A DNA stretch of 64,000 bases from Pseudomonadaceae bacterium (GCA_900766265.1 CAAFUS010000006.1:248001-312000); one strand, 5' to 3'; positions 44,251 to 52,769 are shown, counted from the first letter of the stretch. Numbers and translations are program-made. The notes: generated by a model from the letters alone, not told the origin.

Positions 44251-44913
44251 TCAGCGCTTGCGGCAGATCGTCAGCCCGTCGCCGAGCGGCAGCAGCGAAA
44301 GGTCGACGCGGTCGTCGTCGCGCAGGGCCAGGTTGAGCGCCTGGATGGCGCGGGTATCGGCGCTCGCCGGTTCGGCTTCAAGCACTCGCCCGCTCCACAA
44401 GGTGTTGTCGAAGAGGATCACCCCGCCCTGGCGCACCAATACCAGGGCGTGTTCCAGGTACCGCGGATAGTTGGCCTTGTCCGCGTCAATGAACATCAGG
44501 TCGAAATGTCCGGGGGCGATCTCCTCGCGCAGCGCGGCCAAGGTGTCGAGCGCCGGCCCCGGGCGAAGATCGATGCGCGGCGCGACACCCGCCTCTTCCC
44601 AGTAACGCCGCGCGATCGCGTGGTAGTCGCCGGGCAGATCACAGCAGATCAGCCTGCCCTGCTCTCCCATCGCCTCGGCCATGCACAGCGCGCTGTAGCC
44701 GGTGAACGTGCCGACCTCGACGATCTGCCGGGCACCGATCAGGCGCACCAGCAGGTTCATGAACTGGCCCTGCTCCGGCGAGATCTGCCAGCTCGCCCGG
44801 GGCAACGCCCGGGTTTCTTCGCGCAGCCGACGCAGCAGCGTGGATTCGCGCAGCGATACGTCAAGCAGGTAGCGATGAAGGGCGTCGTCGAGCTGAAGGG
44901 TGCGCGCAGTCAT
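44251..44913 (-). CDS. SAM-dependent O-methyltransferase (Methyltransf_3 family)
   Basis: The 220-aa protein matches catechol/caffeoyl-CoA-type O-methyltransferases. It has the SAM motif IVEVGTFTGYSALCMAEAM near residues 64-82, FDLMFIDADKANYPRYLEHA with metal-binding Asp, and GGVILFDNTLWSGRV. The substrate is unknown. Confidence 0.9.
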   Translation of the reverse strand: MTARTLQLDDALHRYLLDVSLRESTLLRRLREETRALPRASWQISPEQGQFMNLLVRLIGARQIVEVGTFTGYSALCMAEAMGEQGRLICCDLPGDYHAIARRYWEEAGVAPRIDLRPGPALDTLAALREEIAPGHFDLMFIDADKANYPRYLEHALVLVRQGGVILFDNTLWSGRVLEAEPASADTRAIQALNLALRDDDRVDLSLLPLGDGLTICRKR

Positions 44914-44952
44914 TCCGGTCTCCGGTCAGGCGGCCGGCACGGGCGCGGCCGG

Positions 44953-45483
44953 CTAGGGATTGTGGGCCAGGCGCTCATCGTCGAGCACACGCTTGGCGCT
45001 CAGGAAACTGTTCTTCCAGTAGCCATTGGAGAGGCTGTCCAGCCGCACCGTTCCACCGGTCGAGGGCGCATGGACGAAGCGGCCGTCGCCCACGTAGATA
45101 CCAGCATGGCTCACACGGCTGCCGCCATTGGTGGCGAAGAACACCAGGTCGCCCGGGCCCAGCGCATCGGCGTGCACCGAGGCGGCGCGCATACGGCTGA
45201 GTTCCTGGGTCGTGCGGGGCAGCGCGACGCCTGCTGCGTCACGGTAGACGTAGCCGATCAGGCCACTGCAGTCGAACCCCCCTTCGGGGGTGTTGCCGCC
45301 GTAACGATAGGGCGTGCCGACCAGGCCCAGGGCGCGGAACAACACGTCTTCAGCGGCGCGGGGAAAGCTTCCGGCGGGCTCGACGATCTGCGGCGCGGCC
45401 GGCGGAGCCGACGGCGGCTGACTGGCGCAGGCACCCAACAGGGCAAGCAGGGGAATGACGCAGAGGCGAGCCGTGACAGGCAT
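44953..45483 (-). CDS. NlpC/P60 family lipoprotein (peptidoglycan endopeptidase), copy 1
   Basis: The 176-aa protein has a lipobox (LLALLGACASQ, lipidated Cys at about 19). Its NlpC/P60 domain carries catalytic Cys in GGFDCSGLIGYVYRD, His in GSRVSHAGIYVGDGRF and a third polar residue in FVHAPSTGG. It probably cuts D-Glu-mDAP bonds in peptidoglycan. A similar gene lies 108 bp upstream. The start at 45483 is chosen from the lipoprotein signal. Confidence 0.88.
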   Translation of the reverse strand: MPVTARLCVIPLLALLGACASQPPSAPPAAPQIVEPAGSFPRAAEDVLFRALGLVGTPYRYGGNTPEGGFDCSGLIGYVYRDAAGVALPRTTQELSRMRAASVHADALGPGDLVFFATNGGSRVSHAGIYVGDGRFVHAPSTGGTVRLDSLSNGYWKNSFLSAKRVLDDERLAHNP

Positions 45484-45591
45484 TGGCAGGCGGTCCGGAC
45501 GGAAAGCTGTCACTGTGCCGCCATGCCTGCCGGAACGCAACCCAGGAATGACCGGGAGCGGCGGCGCAGAGCGCCGCCGTGATACAGAAGA

Positions 45592-46239
45592 TTACGGATG
45601 CCGGGCGATTACCTGGTGGTCCGCCGGTGCCGATGCGAGGATGCGCTTGGCTTCCATGAAGCTGGAGCGCCAGTAGGCATCGTCCAGGCTGTCGACGCGA
45701 ACGCCACCGCTGCGGCGGCTGGCGGAATGTATGAACTGGTCGTCGCCGATGTAGATGCCTGCATGGCTGACGCGCCCGCGACCCCTGTCGTTGAAGAAGA
45801 CGATATCTCCGGGGGCGAGCTGATCGCGGCGTATCTTGGGGGCGTCCAGCTTGATCATCTCGCGCGTGGAGCGCGGCAGTTCGATCCCGGTCTCCTTGCG
45901 GAACACGAAACCGACGAAGCCGCTGCAATCGAAACCGGTCTTCACTGATCGACCGCCGTAGCGGTAAGGCGTGCCCACCAGATCAAAGCCGCGCTCCAGG
46001 ATGCTGTCGGCCAGCTGCGGCAGGCGGTAATCATGGTCATCGTCGAAGTCGCCGACCTGCATCTCATCGGCAGGCGCTTCAGGCTGTTCGGAAAGCTTGA
46101 GCTTGGCTGGGCCGACCGCTGCGCGCACGGGCTGGGCGGTGGTGCCGGTGTCAGGCGCCTGAGGCGCCGTCGCGCAGGCGCCGAGCAATGCAATCAGTGC
46201 GAAAGGCACGAGGGGTGCGAAGCGTTTGAGCATGGGCAC
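45592..46239 (-). CDS. NlpC/P60 family lipoprotein (peptidoglycan endopeptidase), copy 2
   Basis: The 215-aa protein starts MPMLKRFAPLVPFALIALLG, with lipobox LLGACAT (Cys at about 22). A linker of about 50 residues is rich in Ala, Pro and Glu. The NlpC/P60 domain has catalytic Cys in GFDCSGFVGFVFRKETG and His in GRVSHAGIYIGDDQF. It shares most domain motifs with copy 1, indicating a tandem duplication. The longer linker may give it a different reach in the periplasm. Confidence 0.88.
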   Translation of the reverse strand: MPMLKRFAPLVPFALIALLGACATAPQAPDTGTTAQPVRAAVGPAKLKLSEQPEAPADEMQVGDFDDDHDYRLPQLADSILERGFDLVGTPYRYGGRSVKTGFDCSGFVGFVFRKETGIELPRSTREMIKLDAPKIRRDQLAPGDIVFFNDRGRGRVSHAGIYIGDDQFIHSASRRSGGVRVDSLDDAYWRSSFMEAKRILASAPADHQVIARHP

Positions 46240-46293
46240 GACCGTGTCTGGGAATTGAAGGTGGCGCGACTATGCCTTCAATGAAGTCGATGA

Positions 46294-47067
46294 TCAATTT
46301 CTATCACGGGAAATGTGACCAAGTGCGTGCGGCAAAACGTCTGCCGCGCTCGCTGCGAGACGTACGTCGAAAATGCCCGAGAGCTCCGTTTCGGCCGGGT
46401 TGATCTCGGCGGTAAAGCCTCCCTGCCGACAAGTACGCAGGATCGGCTCGACGATGTAGGGGAAGCTCGCCGTGGTGCCCACCGTCAGCACCACATCGAA
46501 ACCCCGGACAACCTCGCGTTGCAGCGTCTCGAGCGCCTCGGCCGGCAGCATCTCTTCGAACAGGACGACAGGCGGTCGCAGCACACCGCCGCAATGCACG
46601 CACCGCGGTGGTAGTGGCCGGCCCAGATGAGCTTCGAGTTCGGGATCCCGCGCGCCGCAGCGCTGACAAAACAGAGGATGCAGGTGGCCGTGGATCTCGA
46701 TCAGCCGCTCGGGCGGGCAGCCGGCGGCGCGGTGGTAACCATCGATGTTCTGGTTCAGGACCCAGCAGCCGGGCGTGCGTCGATGGTAGTCGGCAATGGC
46801 GAGATGGCCGGCATTCGGCCCCGCCCCGAGGCAGGCCTTTCCCAGTTCGGCCAGGTACTTCCAGCACAACGCCGGGTCACGGGCCAGCATCGGCCCGGAA
46901 AGCGCGGCCTCGATAGGCAGCCCTTCGGCCGTATGGCCGTTGTACAGACCACCCAATCCGCGGTAGGTGGGCAGTCCCGAATCGGCCGAAAGGCCCGCAC
47001 CGGTGATGATCAGCGTGCGCTCGGCCTGGCCCAAGGCTTCGACGAGGCGTGCAATGTCCCGCTCCAT
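46294..47067 (-). CDS. NAD-dependent protein deacylase, sirtuin family
   Basis: The 257-aa protein has GAGLSADSGLPTYRG near residues 23-37, TPGCWVLNQNIDGYHRAAG, the catalytic His in EIHGHL, and two zinc Cys pairs (CQRCGA and CVHCGG). VVLFEEMLP completes the class III sirtuin pattern. It would remove acyl groups from lysines using NAD+. The frame extends nine codons upstream of the start used. Confidence 0.92.
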   Translation of the reverse strand: MERDIARLVEALGQAERTLIITGAGLSADSGLPTYRGLGGLYNGHTAEGLPIEAALSGPMLARDPALCWKYLAELGKACLGAGPNAGHLAIADYHRRTPGCWVLNQNIDGYHRAAGCPPERLIEIHGHLHPLFCQRCGARDPELEAHLGRPLPPRCVHCGGVLRPPVVLFEEMLPAEALETLQREVVRGFDVVLTVGTTASFPYIVEPILRTCRQGGFTAEINPAETELSGIFDVRLAASAADVLPHALGHISRDRN

Positions 47068-47103
47068 GGCGGCTCCTTCGGGTGAAGATCGCACACCGAC
47101 CGC

Positions 47104-47775
47104 TCAGTGATTGACCGTGTGCGCCAGCATGAACGATAGCTGGCAGAGCGGGCGCCCGCTCTGGGTCTGCCATTCGTTGAACGCGGCCTGCACCGCCGCG
47201 AGGTCGCGCTGGCTGGTCGCCGCCTTGTCGATGATCCCTTGGGCGCTCAACGCCGCCACCACGTCTTGCGTAGTGACGAAGGTGTCCTTGCCGACCATGC
47301 GTAGAAAGCGCGGCGCCGACAGGCCGCCCATCTGGTTGCCGTGCCTGGCCAGGTAACGCCAGAGCCCGACGACGTCGGACACGGGCCAGTCGGCGATCAG
47401 CGCGGCGAAGCTGCCCCGCTCGCGCTGCACGTCGAGGATGAGCTGCGCATTGCGCGGCACGCTCTTGAGCTTGCCCAGATGGCGGATCAGCCGGGCGTCC
47501 TGCATCAGCCGCTCGATGTGCTCGCCGCCCATGAGCACCGCCTTGTGCGGATCGAACCCGAAGAAGGCCTGCTCGAACGCCGGCCACTTGGCATCCACCA
47601 GGCTGTGCTTGAGCCCTGCGCGGAAGATCCGCAGGCTGAGTTGCGACAGGTAGCGATCATCGGGGATGGCCCTGAGCTGCTCAGCGGTCAACGGCTGCGG
47701 CAGGCGCGCCTCCAGCGCCGCGGCCGAGCCAAAGCGGTTCAGGCAGTACTCGTGCAGCCACTTGTAGTCGTGCAT
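47104..47775 (-). CDS. DNA-3-methyladenine glycosylase I (TagI family)
   Basis: The 223-aa protein starts MHDYKWLHEYCLNRFGSAAA. It matches the HhH-GPD-related TagI family: LSQLSLRIFRAGLKHSLVDA, then KWPAFEQAFFGFDP, then GLSAPRFLRMVGKDTFVTTQ. It is expected to excise 3-methyladenine from alkylated DNA. It lies 10 bp downstream of the ttcA remnant. Confidence 0.85.
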   Translation of the reverse strand: MHDYKWLHEYCLNRFGSAAALEARLPQPLTAEQLRAIPDDRYLSQLSLRIFRAGLKHSLVDAKWPAFEQAFFGFDPHKAVLMGGEHIERLMQDARLIRHLGKLKSVPRNAQLILDVQRERGSFAALIADWPVSDVVGLWRYLARHGNQMGGLSAPRFLRMVGKDTFVTTQDVVAALSAQGIIDKAATSQRDLAAVQAAFNEWQTQSGRPLCQLSFMLAHTVNH

Positions 47776-47784
47776 CGGCCTGCC

Positions 47785-48486
47785 TTACAGACTCATCACG
47801 TCGAGAAAGCGCGGCGTAGCGCTGTCGTCGATCCTGAGGCTCTGGAAGTCAAAAAGGTTGCGGTCCGCCAGCTGCGAGGGCACCACGTTTTGCAGCGCTC
47901 GGAACATGATCTCGGTGCGCCCGGGGCTCTTGCGCTCCCATTCCTGCAGCATCTCCTTGACCACCTGGCGCTGCAGGTTTTCCTGCGAGCCGCAGAGGTT
48001 GCACGGGATGATCGGAAACTCCCGAATCCGCGCGTAGGCTTCGATGTCGGCTTCGTTGCAGTAGGCCAGCGGGCGAATCACCACGTTGCGCCCGTCGTCG
48101 GACAGCAGCTTAGGCGGCATCGCCTTCAGGGTGCCGCCGTAGAACATGTTGAGGAAGAAGGTCTCGAGGATGTCGTCGCGATGGTGCCCGAGGGCCATCT
48201 TGGTTGCGCCGATCTCGTCGGCGTAGGTGTACAGCGTTCCGCGGCGCAGGCGCGAACACAGCGAGCAGGTGGTCTTGCCCTCGGGGATCTTCTCCTTGAC
48301 CACCGAGTAGGTGTCCTTCTCGATGATGTGGTACGGCACTCCCACCGACTCCAGGTACTGCGGCAGCACGTGCTCGGGAAAGCCGGGCTGCTTCTGATCC
48401 ATGTTCACCGCGACGATCTCGAACCGGATCGGGGCCACCTTCTGCAGATAGAGCAGCACGTCGAGCATGGTGTAGCTATCCTTTCC
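47785..48486 (-). pseudogene. ttcA: 5'-truncated native ttcA (tRNA 2-thiocytidine biosynthesis)
   Basis: Homology to TtcA starts at GKDSYTMLDVLLYLQKVAPI, that is, in the middle of the SGGKDS ATP-binding motif. The codon before GKDS is a TAA stop (48487-48489). About 50 N-terminal residues including the first half of the PP-loop are absent. The rest is intact: CSLC and CNLC cysteine pairs for the Fe-S cluster and ALGHHRDDILETFFLNMFYG. An ATG at 48466-48468 could start a 227-aa peptide, but without the PP-loop it cannot be active. Codon use is GC-rich like the host. Confidence 0.9.
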
Positions 48487-48654
48487 TTATAGCTTAAGAA
48501 AACATAACTGGACAGCATCAGAATAATCGCAACTTGTTGATTTTAAATGAATTAAATAGAAAGCTGGCTTTACAGAAAAATGCGAAAAAGTAAATTTTGC
48601 GTCTTCTTGGCCTCTAAACACCCTCTCCCCCCCCCGAAAAATCACCTTGAACCT

Positions 48655-49548
48655 TTACAAAATCCGAACGACATCAATCCGGCCTTCAACGCTGGATGAT
48701 GAAACCTCGGCTGCTTCGAATTCGTAGGGCGGTCGGGCATCCGACCTATCAATGGATAGATCTATAAAATTGAAGAGACTACGATCAGCTAACTGGGATG
48801 GACTTACGTTTTGTAAGCTGTGAAAGATGTTTTCTACGCAGCCAGGATTTACCGAATCCCACTCCGCAATCATCGACTTGATTTTTTTCCTCTGCAAATT
48901 CTCTTGCGAGCCGCAGAGATTGCACGGAATGATTGGATATGCGCTATCGGCAGCGACCTTTGCTATATCTTTCTCGCGACAGTAGGCGAGCGGCCGGATA
49001 ACTATATTTCTCTTGTCATCGCTAAGAAGCTTAGGAGGCATCCCTTTCATTTGCGCCTGGAAGAACATGTTCAGAAACAAAGTTTCAACCATGTCATCCA
49101 TATGATGACCGAGTGCCAATTTAGTAGCCCCAATTTCCTCAGCAAAACTATAAAGCGTGCCCCTTCTGAGTCTAGAGCAAAGAGAACAAGTAGTCTTACC
49201 CTCCGGGATCTTACTCTTGACAACGGAATAAGTATCCTTGTCAATTATATAGTAATCAATCCCTTTAGCCTCGAAAAACTCAGGCAAGATATGCTCCGGA
49301 AAGCCAGGTTGCTTCTGATCAAGATTAACCGCCACAACACTGAATTTTATTTGCGCAACTCTCTGCAAGTGCAGCAAAGCGTCAAGCATAACGAATGAAT
49401 CTTTGCCACCACTTACGCAGGCCATAATTTTGTCGCCATCTTCGATCATTGCATAATCTACAACAGCCTTGCCCACATTGCCGCGCAGCTTTTTACGACG
49501 AAGTTCCGCAGCTTTATTAATCTGAGATGCTTGTTCGCCCATCATCAT
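48655..49548 (-). CDS. ttcA: second, full-length TtcA-like tRNA-cytidine(32) 2-sulfurtransferase, AT-rich
   Basis: The 297-aa protein carries every TtcA hallmark: PP-loop SGGKDS at 46-51, cysteine pairs CSLC (121-124) and CNLC (209-212), GHHMDDMVETLFLNMFF and SQLADRSLFNFIDLSID. It should thiolate C32 of certain tRNAs. It has a C-terminal extension of about 30 residues rich in Ser and acidic residues. Codons are AT-rich, unlike all neighbours, indicating transfer. Three ATGs lie in a row at the start (49548, 49545, 49542), with a poor ribosome site. It stands directly upstream of the broken native copy and can replace it. Confidence 0.9.
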   Translation of the reverse strand: MMMGEQASQINKAAELRRKKLRGNVGKAVVDYAMIEDGDKIMACVSGGKDSFVMLDALLHLQRVAQIKFSVVAVNLDQKQPGFPEHILPEFFEAKGIDYYIIDKDTYSVVKSKIPEGKTTCSLCSRLRRGTLYSFAEEIGATKLALGHHMDDMVETLFLNMFFQAQMKGMPPKLLSDDKRNIVIRPLAYCREKDIAKVAADSAYPIIPCNLCGSQENLQRKKIKSMIAEWDSVNPGCVENIFHSLQNVSPSQLADRSLFNFIDLSIDRSDARPPYEFEAAEVSSSSVEGRIDVVRIL

Positions 49549-49978
49549 AAACACTAGCTTCCAATTAAAATATTTACAAACCCAATTTACTATAAAAATA
49601 TCGCCCACCTTGCAACATCCCGCACCACTTGCGAAGGATTGAGATAGTTAGACACTACCAAAATCGGACACAGGAACAATCCGAAGCAAAGCACAGCACA
49701 GCATTTAGGCCACGTATTTAATATACGACATACACTCTTAAGTAAATCTATAAGGCCGTATCATCTGCCGAGTTTGACGCCAGCTATATCATAACAAGAT
49801 TATGCCTGCGTTTTATAGAAGCTCCTGACCAACGATTGCATTTAGCTTGACCGAGTCGCAGCAGAGGTGGATCACAGCACGGAACTCTGCGAGTCACGCG
49901 GAGGGGCCGCAGCAGCCTCAGAATCGCATGTGGTGTCAGGCAGGCTCAGTCATTGGGGCTGGATTCAGACGTTGAAGA
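49549..49978. other. AT-rich then mixed-composition stretch upstream of ttcA copy 2
   Basis: Bases 49549-49860 are AT-rich, with no frame that looks coding and no tRNA, integrase fragment or clear repeat. They should include the promoter of ttcA copy 2. Bases 49861-49978 return to moderate GC and also lack a recognised gene. The composition boundary near 49860 is sharp. Confidence 0.5.
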
Positions 49979-50268
49979 TCAAGCCTTCAGCGCAGCCTCG
50001 ATCGCGGCAAAGTCGATCTTCGTCATGCCATCAATGGCCTCGAACGAACGCGTTGTTGCCGCTCGATCAGGGCTGGGTATTGCAGCCGTCAGAATATGCA
50101 GGGAGATCTACCACGAAACACCCACTCGTCCCTGTACCAGCCATACGCGCTCACCTGGCCCCATTGTTAATGATCGTGTTCACAAGTGGTCCGTCTCAGC
50201 CTGATCATCGGTCGCGACCTGGAACGAAAAGGCTCTTTGTACTGGAACACCGGACCGTCGCTCAGGCC
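49979..50268 (-). pseudogene. decayed VOC/PhnB-family (glyoxalase-fold) gene fragment
   Basis: Read on the minus strand with frame changes, the pieces are SDGPVFQYKE, then FSFQVATDDQAETDHL, then NTIINNG, then QVSAYGWYRDEW, then ISLHILTAAIPSPDRAATT and MTKIDFAAIEAALKA before a TGA. This is the order and spacing of PhnB/3-demethylubiquinone methyltransferase-like VOC proteins. At least four positions need one added G to restore frame, and one CAG-like codon reads TAG. The N-terminal third is missing, ending where DnaJ homology begins. Confidence 0.7.
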
Positions 50269-50284
50269 AAGGCAGGACATGCGC

Positions 50285-50664
50285 GCTACCCTGAACTCGA
50301 CCGCGTGTCGATCTCGGCGCTGTGCATCCAGCTGTTGCCTTACGCCGAAGGCAGCGACGAGCTGGCGCTACAGGATCCGCTGCGTGCGTACTACCTGGAC
50401 CTGAGCAATCTGCGCGACACCCGCGAGGAGGACGTGCAAAGGTTGCTCGAAAGTTTCTGGACACGCATGCAGGGCGGCGACGAAAAGCGCGCGGCGCTGG
50501 AGCTGTTCGAACTCGACGCAGAGCCGCAGCCGTTGACCCTCGCAGCCATCAAGCTGCGCTACCGTCAGCTGGTCAGCCTGCATCATCCCGATCGCGGCGG
50601 GAGCACCACGCGCCTGCAATCGATCAACCTGGCGATGGAAATATTGCAGCGCTATTACCGTTGA
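50285..50664 (+). pseudogene. 5'-truncated DnaJ-related protein gene
   Basis: From about VSISALCIQLLPYAEGSDEL onward the translation matches the C-terminal half of DnaJ-related proteins (PF12339-type region, then a J-domain). The J-domain core is KLRYRQLVSLHHPDRGG, with the HPD motif intact, and it ends NLAMEILQRYYR. The N-terminal half expected for the family (about 90-100 residues) is absent. The frame stays open upstream to 49867, but that part overlaps the VOC remnant in antisense and is not DnaJ-like. A short product from an internal GTG is possible. Confidence 0.75.
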
Positions 50665-50792
50665 CCCGCTAGCTTCGAAACGCTCTAACCCAAGCCGCCC
50701 GCGGCCTGTCCGGTTTTCTATACTGCGACACAAGGTCGCACGCCGGGGACGATTGGTTAAGCGCGCGACCTCCTACCAAGAGGAGAGTCTGC

Positions 50793-51392
50793 ATGATCAA
50801 TCATGTATGGGGCCTGTTCACTCATCCAGGCCAAGAGTGGCAACAGATTCGCGGGGAAGAAGAGACCATCAGCCACATGTACCTGACCCATGTGCTGATA
50901 CTGGCCGCGATACCGGCGGTTTCCGCCTACATCGGCACGACCCAGATGGGCTGGAGCATCGGCGGCGGCACGCCGGTCAAGCTCACCGAGTCGAGTGCCT
51001 TCCAGCTCACCCTGATGTCCTACCTGTGCATGCTCGCCGGCGTTGCGGTGATGGGCGCCTTCATCCACTGGATGTCGCGCACCTACGACTCCAACCCGAC
51101 CTTATCCCAATGCGTGGTGTTCGCCGCCTATACGGCAACCCCGCTGTTCATCGGCGGCCTCGCCGCGCTCTATCCGCACCTGTGGCTGGGCATGCTGGTG
51201 GGCACCGCCTCGATCTGCTACACGGTGTATCTGCTCTACGTGGGCCTGCCGACCTTCATGAACATCCCGTCCGACGAAGGCTTCCTGTTCTCCAGTTCGG
51301 TACTGGCGGTGGGACTGGTCGTCCTGGTAGCCATCATTGCGGTATCAGTCATTACCTGGGGTATGGGAATCGGCCCGGTCTACGTGCGCTGA
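50793..51392 (+). CDS. Yip1-family inner-membrane protein, copy 1
   Basis: The 199-aa protein starts MINHVWGLFTHPGQEWQQIR. It has a short cytosolic N-terminus typical of bacterial Yip1-domain proteins and five membrane helices (about 30-47, 73-95, 107-128, 134-160 and 170-195). The function is unknown. GAGGAGAG precedes the ATG. A paralogue follows at 51552. Confidence 0.85.
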   Translation: MINHVWGLFTHPGQEWQQIRGEEETISHMYLTHVLILAAIPAVSAYIGTTQMGWSIGGGTPVKLTESSAFQLTLMSYLCMLAGVAVMGAFIHWMSRTYDSNPTLSQCVVFAAYTATPLFIGGLAALYPHLWLGMLVGTASICYTVYLLYVGLPTFMNIPSDEGFLFSSSVLAVGLVVLVAIIAVSVITWGMGIGPVYVR

Positions 51393-51551
51393 GCCGGCAT
51401 CGAGCCAGCCAACGGGCCGCCCTTGCGCGGCCCGTTTCATTGTCGCACCCGCACCGGTAACGAAACCCTCGCTTCATCTGCCGTTCTAAACAGCATCACC
51501 GGCCTGCGACCCGACTCGCATGACGGCTCCCGAAGGCAGATGGAGAGTCCA

Positions 51552-52217
51552 ATGATCCCGCACCTGTTTACCCTGATGACCAAGCCTGAAAAGGCCTGGG
51601 CGGACATTCGCCAAGACGAGGCGAAGAACAGTTCGAAGTACATTCCCCACCTGCTCCTGTTCACCCTGCTGCCGGCCGTCTGCATGTTCATCGGTACCCG
51701 CTACGTCGGCTGGAGCCTGGTCGATGCGGAACGCATCCGCCTCGATACGCGCAGCGCCCTGCAGCTGAGCGGCCTGATCTACATCACCATCATCCTTGGC
51801 ACCTTCATCATGGGCCTGCTGCTGCGCTGGCTCTCGCGCCATTTCGAGTCCCGGGCCACCTTCAACCAGTGCGTGGGCTTCGTCGCCTACATCATCAGCC
51901 CCTTCCTGATCGCTGGCCTCGGTGCGCTCTATCCGACGCGCTGGGTCGCCATCTTCGTGCTGCTCGCCGCCGGCGCCTACTCCACCTATCTGCTGTTCAT
52001 CGGCCTGCCCCGCTTCATGCACATCGACAAGCGCAAGACCTTCTTCTATGGCGCCTGCACCTGGGGCATCGGCTTGTTGGTGCTGGTCAACCTCAAGGTA
52101 CCGATGATCCTGCTCTGGGTGCTGGCCCTCGACCCCACCTACGAACGCACCGTTCAGGAGGCCCAGAGCTACGGCACCCAGGACGAGCGACCCCAGGAAG
52201 AGCCAGGCGGTCTGTAA
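51552..52217 (+). CDS. Yip1-family inner-membrane protein, copy 2
   Basis: The 221-aa protein starts MIPHLFTLMTKPEKAWADIR and shares the layout of the gene at 50793. Matching positions include P-x-x-x-W near the N-terminus, RWLSRHFES/HWMSRTYDS and LFIGLPRFM/LYVGLPTFM. The C-terminal polar tail differs. GGAGAG precedes the ATG at 51552; a start at 51540 is possible. The two genes probably arose by tandem duplication. Confidence 0.85.
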   Translation: MIPHLFTLMTKPEKAWADIRQDEAKNSSKYIPHLLLFTLLPAVCMFIGTRYVGWSLVDAERIRLDTRSALQLSGLIYITIILGTFIMGLLLRWLSRHFESRATFNQCVGFVAYIISPFLIAGLGALYPTRWVAIFVLLAAGAYSTYLLFIGLPRFMHIDKRKTFFYGACTWGIGLLVLVNLKVPMILLWVLALDPTYERTVQEAQSYGTQDERPQEEPGGL

Positions 52218-52264
52218 GGGCTGCCCGCTTTTGGCATAATCGCGGCCTTACTGGAGCCCCGATC

Positions 52265-52759
52265 ATGCCCGAACGCCTTCTGGCCCGCGTGGAGAGCTGC
52301 TATCAGCTTGCCGAGGCCTTTTTCAAACGGCCCTTCGCCCGCCCCGACGTCAGCCTCAAGCTGCGCGGGCAAAAGGCCGGCGTCGCGCATTTGCAGCAGA
52401 ACCTGCTGCGCTTCAACGCCCAGCTGTACGAACAGAACCGCGAACACTTCCTGCGCCAGACGGTGGCGCACGAAGTCGCCCATCTGGTCGCCCACCAGCT
52501 GTTCGGCCCGCACATCAGGCCTCACGGAGAAGAGTGGCAACTGATCATGCGCGGCGTGTACGAACTGCCCCCCGACCGCTGCCACACCTACGAAGTGCCC
52601 CGCCGGCGCGGCACCCGCTACCTTTACCGCTGCGACTGCGCCGAACAGGAGTTTTCGTTCACCGCGCAGCGCCACGCACTGGTCGGTAAGGGGCGGCGAT
52701 ACATTTGCCGACGTTGCCGGGCGACGCTGATCTTCAGCGGACAGCAACGCGAAGGATGA
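52265..52759 (+). CDS. sprT: SprT family zinc metalloprotease-like protein
   Basis: The 164-aa protein starts MPERLLARVESCYQLAEAFF. It has the zinc motif HEVAHLVAHQLFG (HExxH) near residues 69-81. A C-terminal zinc ribbon is formed by RCDCAEQEFSF and CRRCRATLIFSG. It is the bacterial counterpart of SPRTN-like domains; the role in bacteria is uncertain. Confidence 0.92.
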   Translation: MPERLLARVESCYQLAEAFFKRPFARPDVSLKLRGQKAGVAHLQQNLLRFNAQLYEQNREHFLRQTVAHEVAHLVAHQLFGPHIRPHGEEWQLIMRGVYELPPDRCHTYEVPRRRGTRYLYRCDCAEQEFSFTAQRHALVGKGRRYICRRCRATLIFSGQQREG

Positions 52760-52769
52760 TCCGGGCGGG

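Noticed and set aside
48620..48640. C-rich homopolymer run as an att site or phase-variable tract
   Set aside because: It lies in non-coding DNA downstream of the second ttcA, with no paired repeat at the other patch boundary, so no site could be argued.
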